In this document: positions 44,427 through 52,985 of the stretch, in pieces | Position numbering within the stretch: the first letter of the stretch is position 1 | Layout of the letters: every line of letters begins with the position of its first letter | Assembly: GCF_008704655.1 (NCBI RefSeq) | Contig: NZ_CP023688.1 | Span: forward strand, 2,418,001 to 2,482,000 | Origin: Streptomyces rimosus | GTDB lineage: Bacteria > Actinomycetota > Actinomycetes > Streptomycetales > Streptomycetaceae | Direction of reading: 5' to 3' | Length of the DNA stretch: 64,000 bases | Program-made: the position numbers and the translations under genes | The notes under the pieces: generated by a model | What the model saw: only the letters and a program-made list of their open reading frames with translations | Databases searched by the model: none | Told to the model about the DNA's origin: nothing

Positions 44427-45386
44427 GTGAGCACGTGCGCAACCGCTTCCCGCGATGCCGCCGAGCCCGTCGCAGGCACCTCGGCAACCGCCCGGACCTG
44501 GCTGCTCGTCGAGCAGACCGGCCCCTGGGGCACCGAGGCACTGATCGAAAGCCATCTCGATCCCCGCATCGGGCGGGCCCTGGAAGCGGCCGCGGACGGC
44601 ACGGGCGTACGCGTCGCCCTCATCCGCCGGCCAGGCCGCCACGCCGACTGCCACGGTTCCACCGCCCGCCGCGTCTTCCTCGCACACACCGCACCGGGCC
44701 GCTCCTGGATGCGCACCGCGACCATCACCGACCCCGGAGCGCTGCTGTCCCTCGACTTCGCACGGCTGGGGGCGGGCGAACACGACGGGCTCTGGGCCCC
44801 GTACACCGGCGATCCGCTGGTCTTCGTCTGCACCAACGGCAAGCGTGACCGCTGCTGCGCCCTCCTCGGCCGCCCGCTGGCCGCCGAACTGACCGTCAGC
44901 GGAACCGAGGCGTGGGAGATAACCCACATCGGCGGCCACCGCTTCTCCCCCACCCTCTTCGTGCTCCCTTACGGCTACGCCTACGGGCGGGCCTCCGCCC
45001 CGCTGGTCAAGGACGCCGTGGAGTCGGCGCGCTCGGGCCGCGTCCTGCTGGACCACTGCCGGGGCCGCTCCGCCTGGGAACGCCCGGCCCAGGCCGCCGA
45101 CCTCGCCGTTCGCGAGCTGATACGCGAAGACCGGGCGGACGCGCTCGATGCCGTACGCACGGAGGCCGTATCACCGCCCGGCGCCGGCGAAGCGCCCGTC
45201 ACCCCGGCGTGGGCCGTCACGGTCGCGCACCGGGACGGCCGGTCCTGGCGGGTCACGGTGGAGCAGCGCACCGATGGCGCACCCGCCCCGGCCAGTTGCG
45301 GGCTCCCGCTCGGACGGCCGGCCCGTATGGCCGTACTGTCCGTACGGGCCCTCCCCGGCCCCGCCTCCTCCCCTGCCCCGTCCTGA
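44427..45386 (+). CDS. Sucrase/ferredoxin-like family protein
   Basis: Thioredoxin-fold, ferredoxin-like protein, 319 aa, GTG at 44427. Family landmarks: LLVEQTGPWGTEALIESHLD near residue 28, LVFVCTNGKRDRCCALLGRP (cysteines expected to bind a [2Fe-2S] cluster) and THIGGHRFSPTLFVLPYGYAYGR. The C-terminal ~90 residues hold WAVTVAHRDGRSWRVTVEQ. No Shine-Dalgarno exists because an iron-box-like palindrome runs up to the start codon, so the mRNA is probably leaderless. Despite the family name, no sucrase activity is implied; relatives seem linked to iron metabolism. Confidence 0.88.
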   Translation: MSTCATASRDAAEPVAGTSATARTWLLVEQTGPWGTEALIESHLDPRIGRALEAAADGTGVRVALIRRPGRHADCHGSTARRVFLAHTAPGRSWMRTATITDPGALLSLDFARLGAGEHDGLWAPYTGDPLVFVCTNGKRDRCCALLGRPLAAELTVSGTEAWEITHIGGHRFSPTLFVLPYGYAYGRASAPLVKDAVESARSGRVLLDHCRGRSAWERPAQAADLAVRELIREDRADALDAVRTEAVSPPGAGEAPVTPAWAVTVAHRDGRSWRVTVEQRTDGAPAPASCGLPLGRPARMAVLSVRALPGPASSPAPS

Positions 45387-45493
45387 TCAAGGTGCGGTTA
45401 CCCCCACCACCAAGCGGTGGCTCACCGGATGGGCAGCAGCACCGATGGGCGGCGATCGTGGATCCGGAGATCACTTGAGCCGAAGGGGGAACG

Positions 45494-46810
45494 GTGAGTC
45501 GTTTCATGGAACACGCCGTCGCGCGCCGTACGTTGCTGGCCGGCGCGGCGGCGGCCGGCGCGGCAACGGCGTGGGCGGGCGCGGGGGAGGCCGTCGCCGG
45601 TGGGTGGAAGGGGCCGGTGGAACAGTCGGCCGTGGCCGCCGAGACCGCCCGCTTGGAGCGCGCGCTGATCGAGCTGCGACGCGACGTCCATCGGCACCCC
45701 GAGGCCCCGGGACAGGAGAAGCGCACGGCCGCTGTGGTGGCCCGTGAGTTGCGCGCGGCCGGGCTGGCCGTCACCACCGGAGTGGGCGGCCATGGAGTCG
45801 TCGGTGTCCTGCGGGGCTCGCGACCCGGCCGGACCGTTGCCTACCGGGCGGACATGGACGCGGTGCCACCCAGGGACATCGTCGGTACGGGCCCCGCGCC
45901 GGCCCACGTCTGCGGCCACGACGTCCACACGGCGGTGGGCATCGGCGTGGCCCGGGTCCTGGCACGGCTGCGGCATCGGCTGAGCGGAACAGCGGTCTTC
46001 CTGTTCCAGCCCGCCGAGGAGACTCTGTCCGGCGCCCGCGCACTGATCGACGCGGGCGTGCTGGAGCGTTTGAGCATCGAGGAGATCCACGCGCTGCACT
46101 GCGGGCCGTTCCCTGTCGGCCGGTTCGCCGTGCTGCCGGGCCACGGGATGCCGGGCCAGGACAAGGCGGAGGTGACACTCTCCGGACCGGACGCGTTCGA
46201 GGCCGCGCGACGCCTGGCCGCCGACATCGGCGCCCTCGCAACGGTGGCCCTACCGCGGTCCCCGGCGGACCTGGAACGCCTGGTCGCCGACGCCCTGATA
46301 CCCGACGGACCACTGGCCCGCTTCGTGGCCGTCCGGGCCACGGCCGAGAAGGCGCGGGTGAGCGTGTCCTACCGCTGCTGGCCGCAGGAGCGGTACGTGG
46401 AGGTCCGCGAGGCCATCCGCCGTGCGGCCAGGCCGTACGCGGGGGCCGGGGTGCGCTTCCCCGCCGAGCCGTTCCCGGCCATGGTCTGCCCGGCCCACGA
46501 CGCCCGCCTGCTCGCCCGTCACCTGCGCCGCACGGTCGGCCGGAACACGGTCATCGAGCTTCGCGCTGCCTTCCCTCCCTTCAGCGGCGAGGACTTCGCC
46601 CTCTACTTGAACCGGATACCCGGCACGTACACGTTCCTCGGCGTCCGCGCCCCTGGCACACCGATCACCACGAGCTACCCGCACTACCCCGACTTCTCCC
46701 CGGACGAGCGCGCCATCGGCGTCGGCGTACGGGCGATGGCCGGCTGGATCGCGGAGCGCACCCGCCCAGCGCGGGAGCAGCCAGGCGGAATCACGCACCG
46801 GGGCGACTGA
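45494..46810 (+). CDS. M20-family metallohydrolase, probably Tat-exported
   Basis: Amidohydrolase/peptidase M20D-like protein, 438 aa, GTG at 45494 behind GAAGGGGGA. A twin-arginine leader is visible (AVARRTLLAGAAAAGAATAWAGAGEAVAGG). Zinc ligands: HVCGHDVHTAVG (Cys/Asp/His), the catalytic/ligand pair FQPAEETLSGA, a late ALHCGPFPVG, and the C-terminal FPPFSGEDFALYL. The dimerisation domain lacks the usual GHGAxPH signature (the region reads TLSGPDAFEAARRLAADIG), so activity may be altered or the protein may be a divergent paralogue. Substrate unknown. Confidence 0.85.
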   Translation: MSRFMEHAVARRTLLAGAAAAGAATAWAGAGEAVAGGWKGPVEQSAVAAETARLERALIELRRDVHRHPEAPGQEKRTAAVVARELRAAGLAVTTGVGGHGVVGVLRGSRPGRTVAYRADMDAVPPRDIVGTGPAPAHVCGHDVHTAVGIGVARVLARLRHRLSGTAVFLFQPAEETLSGARALIDAGVLERLSIEEIHALHCGPFPVGRFAVLPGHGMPGQDKAEVTLSGPDAFEAARRLAADIGALATVALPRSPADLERLVADALIPDGPLARFVAVRATAEKARVSVSYRCWPQERYVEVREAIRRAARPYAGAGVRFPAEPFPAMVCPAHDARLLARHLRRTVGRNTVIELRAAFPPFSGEDFALYLNRIPGTYTFLGVRAPGTPITTSYPHYPDFSPDERAIGVGVRAMAGWIAERTRPAREQPGGITHRGD

Positions 46811-46891
46811 CCCCACTCCCCTGACCACCGCCCGCTCGCCCGTCCGAGCACGCGAACCCGGCCCCTTGACCGCCTCGCCGAAAGCGGACCT

Positions 46892-47449
46892 TCAGCACTG
46901 CCAGAGAAACGCAGCCTCGCCACACCCCCGGCACCGGAACACATAACCCCGCCCCATCCCACCGAAGTTGGCCGCGGTCCTGTGGTCGTACCCCTCTTCG
47001 AGCTCGGCCGTGAAAGTCATGCGGGCGCTACAGGAGGGGCAGTCAGGTGTCTCGTCGTGCTGGATCCAGTCGGGTTCGCCGCCCAGCCGCCCCAAGGCCG
47101 GTTCGTCGGTGGGGGTGTCCTCAGGGTGGGCGCGCAGCGCGGTGACGGCACCGAGCAGGGTCTCGCCCTCGGACGGGACCTTCGCCGCCGTGAGCCGACC
47201 GGTGAACAGGAAGGCCCGGTTGGCGCCGCCAGTGGCGTCCCAGTCGCCGCACATCCCGGGGTCGTTCTGGCACTGGAACACCGCGATCGCCCCATCTTCG
47301 ACAGGTAGGTGGGCCAGGAATTGCATGGCCCCTTCGCACTCGCGGCACACCGGCCAGACGAATCCCTCCGGGACGAGCGGCACTCCACCGGTGCGCAGTA
47401 CGGGTTCGTCGGCCGCGGCTTCCCCGCCGTAGATCAGCAGCATGATCAC
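46892..47449 (-). CDS. DUF1963-like cysteine-rich protein
   Basis: A 185-aa protein, ATG at 47449 (MLLIYGG at 47443 is an alternative). It resembles the DUF1963/YwqG-like proteins common in streptomycetes: GGVPLVPEGFVWPVCRECEGAMQFLAHLPVEDGAIAVFQCQND, a central variable part, and a C-terminal NFGGMGRGYVFRCRGCGEAAFLWQC. Three CxxC pairs (CREC, CPSC, CRGC) plus single cysteines suggest zinc-ribbon-like metal sites. Function unknown; possibly a structural metal protein. Confidence 0.75.
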   Translation of the reverse strand: MIMLLIYGGEAAADEPVLRTGGVPLVPEGFVWPVCRECEGAMQFLAHLPVEDGAIAVFQCQNDPGMCGDWDATGGANRAFLFTGRLTAAKVPSEGETLLGAVTALRAHPEDTPTDEPALGRLGGEPDWIQHDETPDCPSCSARMTFTAELEEGYDHRTAANFGGMGRGYVFRCRGCGEAAFLWQC

Positions 47450-47974
47450 AGCCTAGGTACGGTCCGCCGAGCCCCGGATCAGCGGTCCGGTCACAGATCC
47501 CCTCACACCACCTCATCGATCCACCCCCTGAAGAGAAGTCCACGTACGTCCGCGGAGACCACCGCCGCAACCCCCGTCGTCACACTGCGAGATTAAGCAG
47601 TCACACACGGCCCCCGAAACCCCTGTGGACAACCACCGCATCCCTTATCCACAGGGCTTGCCAAGCGCTGGCCTGTGACCGTTCGCGGTAGTCGGCGACT
47701 GCTCGCGATAGGTGGCGGAGGCGCCGAGACGATTGCCTGAGCTGCGCCTTCGCTGGTGGAGACGCCGGCTCGGGCCTCAGATCCGCCAACTATCGTGAAC
47801 AGGTCTCACCAACTGCGGTGAACACAAACGCCGTGGCCAGCGAGGACTCCGGAGACGATCCGCCAGGTATCGCGAGTGGTCACACGGCCACCGTGCTGCC
47901 CCTCCAGCCCCCGGACCGGGCTGACCGCCTGCTGACCACCTGCCGCTCCCCGCCTTCGCTTACTGTTCGTTCGT
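47450..47974. other. Gene-free interval with paired DnaA boxes
   Basis: About 525 nt. It contains two facing DnaA boxes (separate entry) at 47624-47653. Two copies of GTGAACA lie at 47795-47801 and 47818-47824, 23 nt apart, upstream of the two-component operon. An open frame on the minus strand (47601-47789) is Arg/Ala-rich and unsupported. The promoter of the sensor-kinase operon must lie in the right half. Confidence 0.5.
47624..47653. other. Inverted pair of DnaA boxes
   Basis: TGTGGACAA at 47624-47632 is the reverse complement of TTGTCCACA, the preferred Streptomyces DnaA box. TTATCCACA, the classical box, lies at 47645-47653 on the + strand. The two face away around a 12-nt spacer and together also form an inverted repeat CCTGTGGA / TCCACAGG. 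No dnaA, dnaN or AT-rich unwinding element is present, so this is not oriC. Confidence 0.65.
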
Positions 47975-49720
47975 ATGGGCGCAAAGGACCAGATCAACGC
48001 GCAGCCGGGCGCGGGACAGGCCGCCGGTGGCGGGTTCCGCGCCGCGCTGTCGCGCCTGCGTGCCCGCCTGGGCTGGCCGCGCCGCGTCTTCGCGCAGGTG
48101 CTGCTGATGCAGTTGGCCATCGCCACCGGCGTCACCGCGCTCGCCACCGGCCTCTTCCTCGCCCCGCTCGGCGCGCAGCTCGACGACCAGGCGATGCGCC
48201 GCGCTCTGGCCATCGCCCAGACCACCGCCGCCGAGTCCCGCCTGGACGACGCGCTGGAGAGCTCCCGGCCTGGGCGCACGGGGCCCGTGCAGCACGAGGC
48301 GGAGCGGATCCGCCGGGCGACCGGGGCGGAGTACGTCGTGATCATGGACGTACACGGAGTGCGCTGGTCCCACACCGACCCGGACCAGATCGGGCGGCAT
48401 GTGTCGACCGACCCCGGCGACGTCCTGGCGGGCCACGAGGTCAGGGAGATCGACGAGGGCACCCTCGGCCGTTCCGCGCGCGGCAAGGTTCCGCTGCGGG
48501 ACGAGCAGGGGAAGATCGTCGGCGCCGTCTCGGTCGGCATCGCCTACGAGAACGTGCAGCAACTGCTGCTGGCCACCGTGCCGCAGTTGCTCGCGTACGC
48601 GGGCGGGGCGCTCGCGGTCGGCGCGCTGGCCGCCTACCTGGTCGCCCGGCGGCTCCAGCGCCGTACCCATGACCTGGCCTTCTCCGACATCTCCGCCCTG
48701 CTCGCCGAGCGCGAGGCGATGCTGCACGGCATCCGGGAGGGGTTCGTGGCGCTCGACCGGCACGGCCGTATCCGGCTGCTGAACGACGAGGCGCAGCGCC
48801 TGCTCGACCTGCGCGCCGAGGACACCGGCCGGCCGCTGGAGGAAGCGCTGCCGCCCGGCCGTACCGCCGAGGTCCTGTCCGGGCGGGTGCGCGGCGCCGA
48901 CCTGCTCACCGTCAGCGGGCAGCGGGTCCTGGTGGCCAACCGGATGCCGACCGACGACGGCGGGGCTGTGGTAACGCTGCGCGACCGCACCGAGTTGGAG
49001 CGGCTGGGCCGCGAGCTGGACGGCACCCGGGGCCTCATCGACGCGCTCCGCGCCCAGGACCATGAGCACGCCAACCGCCTCCACACGCTGCTCGGCCTCC
49101 TGGAGCTGGGGCTGCACGAGGAGGCCGTGGAGTTCGTGACCCAGGCCGTGGGCGTGCATCGGGCGACCGCCGAGCAGGTCACCGAGCGGGTGCACGATCC
49201 GCTGCTGGCGTCCCTGCTGGTCGGCAAGGCGACCGTGGCCACCGAGCGCGGCGTCTCGCTGGGCATCGCGCCCGACAGCCGCCTGCCGGATCGCGTGGTG
49301 GACCCGCGTGGCCTGGTCACGGTCCTGGGCAACCTGGTCGACAACGCCCTGGACGCCACGGCCGGCCGCCCCGGAGCGCGCGTCGAGGTGGAGCTTCGCG
49401 CCGAGGGCCGCACCGCCGTGGTCCGCGTCCGTGACAACGGCCCGGGAGTGCCCGTACCCCGGCGCGCGGAGATCTTCACCGAGGGCTGGACGACCAAGGA
49501 ACCTCCGGCCCACGGACAGCGCGGCATCGGCCTCGCGCTCGTGCGCCGTCTCGCCGAACGGTACGGAGGTGCCGCCGAGGTGGGCGACCGCCCCGGAGGT
49601 GGCGCGGAATTCACCGTCACCCTCCCGGACGCGCTGTCCGACGCGCTGTCCACCGGGCCGGAAGCCGCCGATGCCACCCAAGCCACCGGAGTCACAGACG
49701 ACACAGGAGCCCCTCGATGA
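47975..49720 (+). CDS. CitA/DcuS-type sensor histidine kinase
   Basis: Membrane sensor for small carboxylates or similar ligands, 581 aa, ATG at 47975. TM1 at ~38-60 (VLLMQLAIATGVTALATGLF) is followed by an extracytoplasmic PAS-like domain (~65-185, EYVVIMDVHGVRWSHTDPDQIG and VGIAYENV) and TM2 (~195-220). A cytoplasmic PAS domain (~245-340) precedes the SpoOB-type helix with the phospho-accepting His in RAQDHEHANRLHTLLGLLELG. The HATPase has LVDNALDAT, RVRDNGPGVP and RGIGLALVRRLAERYGG. Its stop overlaps the start of the response regulator gene (ATGA). Confidence 0.93.
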   Translation: MGAKDQINAQPGAGQAAGGGFRAALSRLRARLGWPRRVFAQVLLMQLAIATGVTALATGLFLAPLGAQLDDQAMRRALAIAQTTAAESRLDDALESSRPGRTGPVQHEAERIRRATGAEYVVIMDVHGVRWSHTDPDQIGRHVSTDPGDVLAGHEVREIDEGTLGRSARGKVPLRDEQGKIVGAVSVGIAYENVQQLLLATVPQLLAYAGGALAVGALAAYLVARRLQRRTHDLAFSDISALLAEREAMLHGIREGFVALDRHGRIRLLNDEAQRLLDLRAEDTGRPLEEALPPGRTAEVLSGRVRGADLLTVSGQRVLVANRMPTDDGGAVVTLRDRTELERLGRELDGTRGLIDALRAQDHEHANRLHTLLGLLELGLHEEAVEFVTQAVGVHRATAEQVTERVHDPLLASLLVGKATVATERGVSLGIAPDSRLPDRVVDPRGLVTVLGNLVDNALDATAGRPGARVEVELRAEGRTAVVRVRDNGPGVPVPRRAEIFTEGWTTKEPPAHGQRGIGLALVRRLAERYGGAAEVGDRPGGGAEFTVTLPDALSDALSTGPEAADATQATGVTDDTGAPR

Positions 49721-50391
49721 TCGACGTACTGGTCGTGGACGACGACACCCGGGTCGCCGAGATCAACGCCGCCTACGTCGCGAAGGTCCCGGGCTTCCGC
49801 GTCAGCCGCCTCGCCCACTCCGCCGCGGAGGCACTGGCCGCCCTGGAGACGGCCCCCGTCGATCTCGTCCTGCTGGACCACTACCTCCCCGACGAGACCG
49901 GCCTCCAGCTCGTGTCCCGGCTGCGGCAGCGCGGCGTCCAGACCGACGTGATCATGGTGACCGCGGCCCGCGACATCGCGACCGTCCAGGCGGCCATGCG
50001 CCAGGGCGCGCTGCAGTACCTGGTCAAGCCGTTCACGTTCGCGGGGCTTCGGCACAAACTGGAGGGTTACGCGGCGCTCCACCGCGCCTTCGAGGGCGGC
50101 GGCCAGGCCGAACAGTCCGAGGTCGACCGGATCTTCGGCGCCCTGGGGTCCGCCGGGGCCGGGCCCGCCGAGCTGCCCAAGGGGCATTCGACGGCGACCG
50201 CCGATCGCGTACGGTCCGTCCTGCGCACGGCCGACGAAGCGCTGTCCGCCCAGGACGTGGCCCGGCAGGCGGGGCTCAGCCGGCAGACCGCGCAGCGCTA
50301 CCTCAAGCTCCTCGAACACGCCGGGCGGGTCCGTCTCAGCCTCAAGTACGGCGAGACCGGCCGCCCCGAGCACCGCTACCTCTGGGTCTGA
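49717..50391 (+). CDS. CitB/DcuR-type response regulator
   Basis: Partner of the CitA-type kinase, 224 aa, ATG at 49717 overlapping the kinase stop. The receiver domain (1-~120) has VVDDDTRVAEIN, the phospho-accepting Asp in DLVLLDHYLPDE, the switch Thr in IMVTAARD, and Lys in YLVKPFTF. The C-terminal HTH (~165-224) reads ALSAQDVARQAGLSRQTAQRYLKLLEHAGRVRLSLKYGETGRPEHRYLW, the CitB-type winged helix. Likely target genes (transporters) are not in this window. It ends 14 nt from the convergent NarL-type regulator gene, with no hairpin between. Confidence 0.93.
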   Translation: MIDVLVVDDDTRVAEINAAYVAKVPGFRVSRLAHSAAEALAALETAPVDLVLLDHYLPDETGLQLVSRLRQRGVQTDVIMVTAARDIATVQAAMRQGALQYLVKPFTFAGLRHKLEGYAALHRAFEGGGQAEQSEVDRIFGALGSAGAGPAELPKGHSTATADRVRSVLRTADEALSAQDVARQAGLSRQTAQRYLKLLEHAGRVRLSLKYGETGRPEHRYLWV

Positions 50392-50405
50392 CGCATCCGA
50401 CCCGA

Positions 50406-51083
50406 TCAGGTGATGGACGACTCGGGCGGTTGTGCGAGACCGTGGCGGTAGGCGTAGTGGATCGCCTGGGCCCGGTTCCGCAGCCCGGCCTTGGCGAAGA
50501 GGTTGTTGATGTGGGTCTTCACGGTCGCGTTCGAGACGTGCAGCGACCGGGCGATCTCCGGGTTGGACAGCCCCTCGGCGACCAGCCGCAGCACCTCCAC
50601 CTCGCGTGCGGTCAGCCCGTCCGGGGGCCCGGCCGGTGCCGCCGAGGCGGCGGGCCGTGCGGGCTCGGCGAACCGCTCCAGCAGCCGCCGCTGCACCTTC
50701 GGCGACAGTCCCGCCTCGCCCGACAGGACGTCCTCGATGGCCCGTACGATCTCGTCGCCGTCCGCGTCCTTGGTCAGGTAGCCGCGCGCACCGGCCTCCA
50801 GCGCGGGGAAGAGATGGTCGTCGTCGGCGTAGGTCGTCAGCACCACGACCTCGGTGCCCGGGTGTTCCGTACGGATGCGCCGGGTGGCCTCGACGCCGTC
50901 GCAGCGGGGCATCCTGAGGTCCATCAGCACGACGTCCGGGGCCAGTTCGGCGGCGAGCCGTACGGCTTCCTCGCCGTCCCCGGCCGAACCGACGACCTCG
51001 ATGCCCGGCAGCAGCCCCAGCAGCATCACGATTCCCTCGCGCACCACGGTCTGGTCGTCGGCGACCACCACCCGCGCCGTCAT
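50406..51083 (-). CDS. NarL/LuxR-family response regulator
   Basis: Response regulator, 225 aa. The receiver domain (1-~120) has VADDQTVVREG, phospho-Asp in DVVLMDLRMPRCDG, VVVLTTYADDDH and GYLTKDADG. An Ala/Pro linker leads to a LuxR-type HTH (~155-215): LTAREVEVLRLVAEGLSNPEIARSLHVSNATVKTHINNLFAKAGLRNR. Its start overlaps the end of the sensor kinase gene (51080-51083), so the two are coupled. Signal and targets unknown. Confidence 0.94.
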   Translation of the reverse strand: MTARVVVADDQTVVREGIVMLLGLLPGIEVVGSAGDGEEAVRLAAELAPDVVLMDLRMPRCDGVEATRRIRTEHPGTEVVVLTTYADDDHLFPALEAGARGYLTKDADGDEIVRAIEDVLSGEAGLSPKVQRRLLERFAEPARPAASAAPAGPPDGLTAREVEVLRLVAEGLSNPEIARSLHVSNATVKTHINNLFAKAGLRNRAQAIHYAYRHGLAQPPESSIT

Positions 51084-52270
51084 GCCGGCACCCGCAACCG
51101 CACCACGAAACCCTCCTCGTCGGGGCCGGAGTCCAGCGTTCCGCCGAGGAGTTCGGCGCGCTCCCGCATCCCCAGCAGACCGTACCCGGAACCGGACGAG
51201 CCGAGATCGTCCAGGGCACCCGGTCCGCCGCCGCGCGGCTTCCTGCGCGCGCCGGAGTCCCGTACCTCCAGCTCGACTTCGCTCTCCGCGTAGTCGAGGC
51301 GTACGGTCACCCGCGCGCCCGGCGCGTGCTTCCGTACGTTCGTGAGCGCCTCCTGCGCCACCCTGCGCAACGCCAGAGCGGCCTCGGGAGAGAGCGTGCG
51401 GCGCTCCCCCGTCACCTCCAGGCGGGCGCCCTCGGCGGCCGTCAGATGGTGCAGGAAGTCCTCCACCGGGGCCATCTCGCCGCGCAGCGCCGACAGGGCC
51501 TGCCGCGTGCCGTCCAGCCCTTCCCGCGCCATGCCACGCGCCGCCACCACCCGTTCAAGGACCTGCTGCCGGTCCGCCTCCAGGTCCTCGCTGCGCTGGA
51601 TCAGCAGCCGCGCCGCTTCCAAGTGCACCAATTGCGCACTCAGACTGTGTGCCAGTACGTCGTGGATCTCGCGGGCGATACGGCTCCGCTCGGCCAGCGC
51701 CGCCGTCTCGGCCTCGGCCTTGCGGGCGGCCCGTTCCTGGGTCAGCAGCCGCTGGGCGTTGCCCCGCGCCTCCGAGTCCAGCCGCAGGACGTACCCGGCC
51801 AGTCCGAGCCCGATGACGGTCGTCGCGGTCGACAGCCAGTCGTCGGGACTGCGCAGGGTGTACGCCCCCAGGGACACGGCCATGGCCGGCAGCGCCGCCG
51901 CCAGCGGCAGCCGCTCCATCGAGATGACGGCGGTGGCTCCCCACACCACGGCGGCCGGCACCCTCGCGCCCTCCAGGTGGAACCAGAGCGCGCCGATCTC
52001 CAGGAGTGCCAGCAGTCCGAGCGCGGGCCACAGCCGGTGCTGGAGCGTCGTATGGAAGAAGCCCCACAGGGCCACGCCGCACAGCGCGACCGTGGCCAGC
52101 CCCAGGACCACACCTGCGCCCCGGAACTCCCGGTTCGCCAGGGCGCTCCACAGCAGGGCTCCCATCACCAGGACGCGGATGCCGCGCCCGATCCACAGCC
52201 GGGTCGTGCTGAACCCGGCCCGGGACAGTGCCTCCCGCAAGGGCCAGCTCGTCCAGATACTCAGCGCCAC
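51080..52270 (-). CDS. NarL-type sensor histidine kinase (HisKA_3)
   Basis: Membrane histidine kinase, 396 aa. The GTG at 52270 is selected by GGAAGGA 7-8 nt upstream; the longer frame to 52336 would overlap the preceding gene. About five hydrophobic segments fill residues 30-170, with no obvious extracytoplasmic domain. A coiled-coil linker leads to the HisKA_3 box with His in ERSRIAREIHDVLAHSLSAQLVHLEAA. The HATPase has RRVAQEALTNVRKHAPGARV and a short DSGARRKPRGG ... GSGYGLLGMRERAELLGG. It is a partner of the NarL-type regulator. Such intramembrane sensors often monitor envelope stress. Confidence 0.92.
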   Translation of the reverse strand: MALSIWTSWPLREALSRAGFSTTRLWIGRGIRVLVMGALLWSALANREFRGAGVVLGLATVALCGVALWGFFHTTLQHRLWPALGLLALLEIGALWFHLEGARVPAAVVWGATAVISMERLPLAAALPAMAVSLGAYTLRSPDDWLSTATTVIGLGLAGYVLRLDSEARGNAQRLLTQERAARKAEAETAALAERSRIAREIHDVLAHSLSAQLVHLEAARLLIQRSEDLEADRQQVLERVVAARGMAREGLDGTRQALSALRGEMAPVEDFLHHLTAAEGARLEVTGERRTLSPEAALALRRVAQEALTNVRKHAPGARVTVRLDYAESEVELEVRDSGARRKPRGGGPGALDDLGSSGSGYGLLGMRERAELLGGTLDSGPDEEGFVVRLRVPA

Positions 52271-52316
52271 CAACGATCCTTCCGGCGTACGGCTCCCGGG
52301 GCGCGAACACGCGGCT

Positions 52317-52805
52317 TCAGCCACCGGCAGCAACACGGTACGTCGGCCGCAGCGTCTGGGCCCGCCAGTACATGGTGCCCGTCCGGGCCAGCAACGTGGC
52401 GGCCACGGTCAGCATCGTGGACTGGCTGCCCAGATGGATCCCGGCCAGGACCGCGACTCCGTACAGGCCGAACCGCAGTGCCGCGCCGAGCACCCAGGCC
52501 ACGGCGGTCACCGGGCGGCCCGCCGACCAGACCGCACCGTCGTCGTCGGTCCAGATGCGCATCGTCCACGCCCAGGCCGCGCCGGTCAGCAGCCCGAGGA
52601 CGACCCCGACGGCCAGCAGGACGACGGACCCGGCGGGGTGCGCCTTGTCGAGCAGGCCCGGCTCGCGCACCGCCATGATCGCGAGGATGCCGGGCAGCAG
52701 CCACCAGCGCCGGCCGTCCGTCTCCAGCCGCTGCGGTTTCAGCTGCCGTACGACCACCACCGCGATGACCGCGACGATGACGAGAACGTTGAGCGAACCG
52801 CTCAT
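52317..52805 (-). CDS. DUF1453-like membrane protein
   Basis: Small integral membrane protein, 162 aa, ATG at 52805, with four predicted helices (~5-22, 60-82, 95-115, 125-145). It contains KPQRLETDGRRWWLLPGILAI and WTMRIWTDDDGAVWSAGRP, resembling DUF1453/CcdC-type proteins. It lies 46 nt upstream of the kinase gene on the same strand and is likely in its operon, so it might contribute to sensing. Function unknown. Confidence 0.78.
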   Translation of the reverse strand: MSGSLNVLVIVAVIAVVVVRQLKPQRLETDGRRWWLLPGILAIMAVREPGLLDKAHPAGSVVLLAVGVVLGLLTGAAWAWTMRIWTDDDGAVWSAGRPVTAVAWVLGAALRFGLYGVAVLAGIHLGSQSTMLTVAATLLARTGTMYWRAQTLRPTYRVAAGG

Positions 52806-52908
52806 GACCTGGGCCTCCGAGGCGTGGGAACAACAACGTCCCCGACGCTACGGAGCGCGGCCCGCCTCCCGGATCGGCGTACGGGTGGGCCCCGGGTGGA
52901 AAAAGCGG

Positions 52909-52944
52909 CGGGCGCCCCTCCACCCGTGGGTGGACAGGCGCCCG
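52909..52944 (-). terminator. parE terminator hairpin
   Basis: Interrupted stem CGGGCGCC...TCCACCC / GGGTGGA..GGCGCCCG with a 2-nt loop, 42 nt past the parE stop. Confidence 0.75.
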
Positions 52945-52985
52945 TACCGGCGCGCGCCACGCTTCACGCGCCCGCGCGGACCCCG

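Noticed and set aside
47620..47660. Replication origin
   Set aside because: Only two DnaA boxes, no dnaA/dnaN/rnpA-rpmH neighbourhood and no AT-rich unwinding region. The streptomycete oriC has many boxes and lies between dnaA and dnaN.
47601..47789. 62-codon minus-strand ORF overlapping the DnaA boxes
   Set aside because: Arg/Ala-rich composition, no ribosome site, and no recognisable homologue. Likely spurious.
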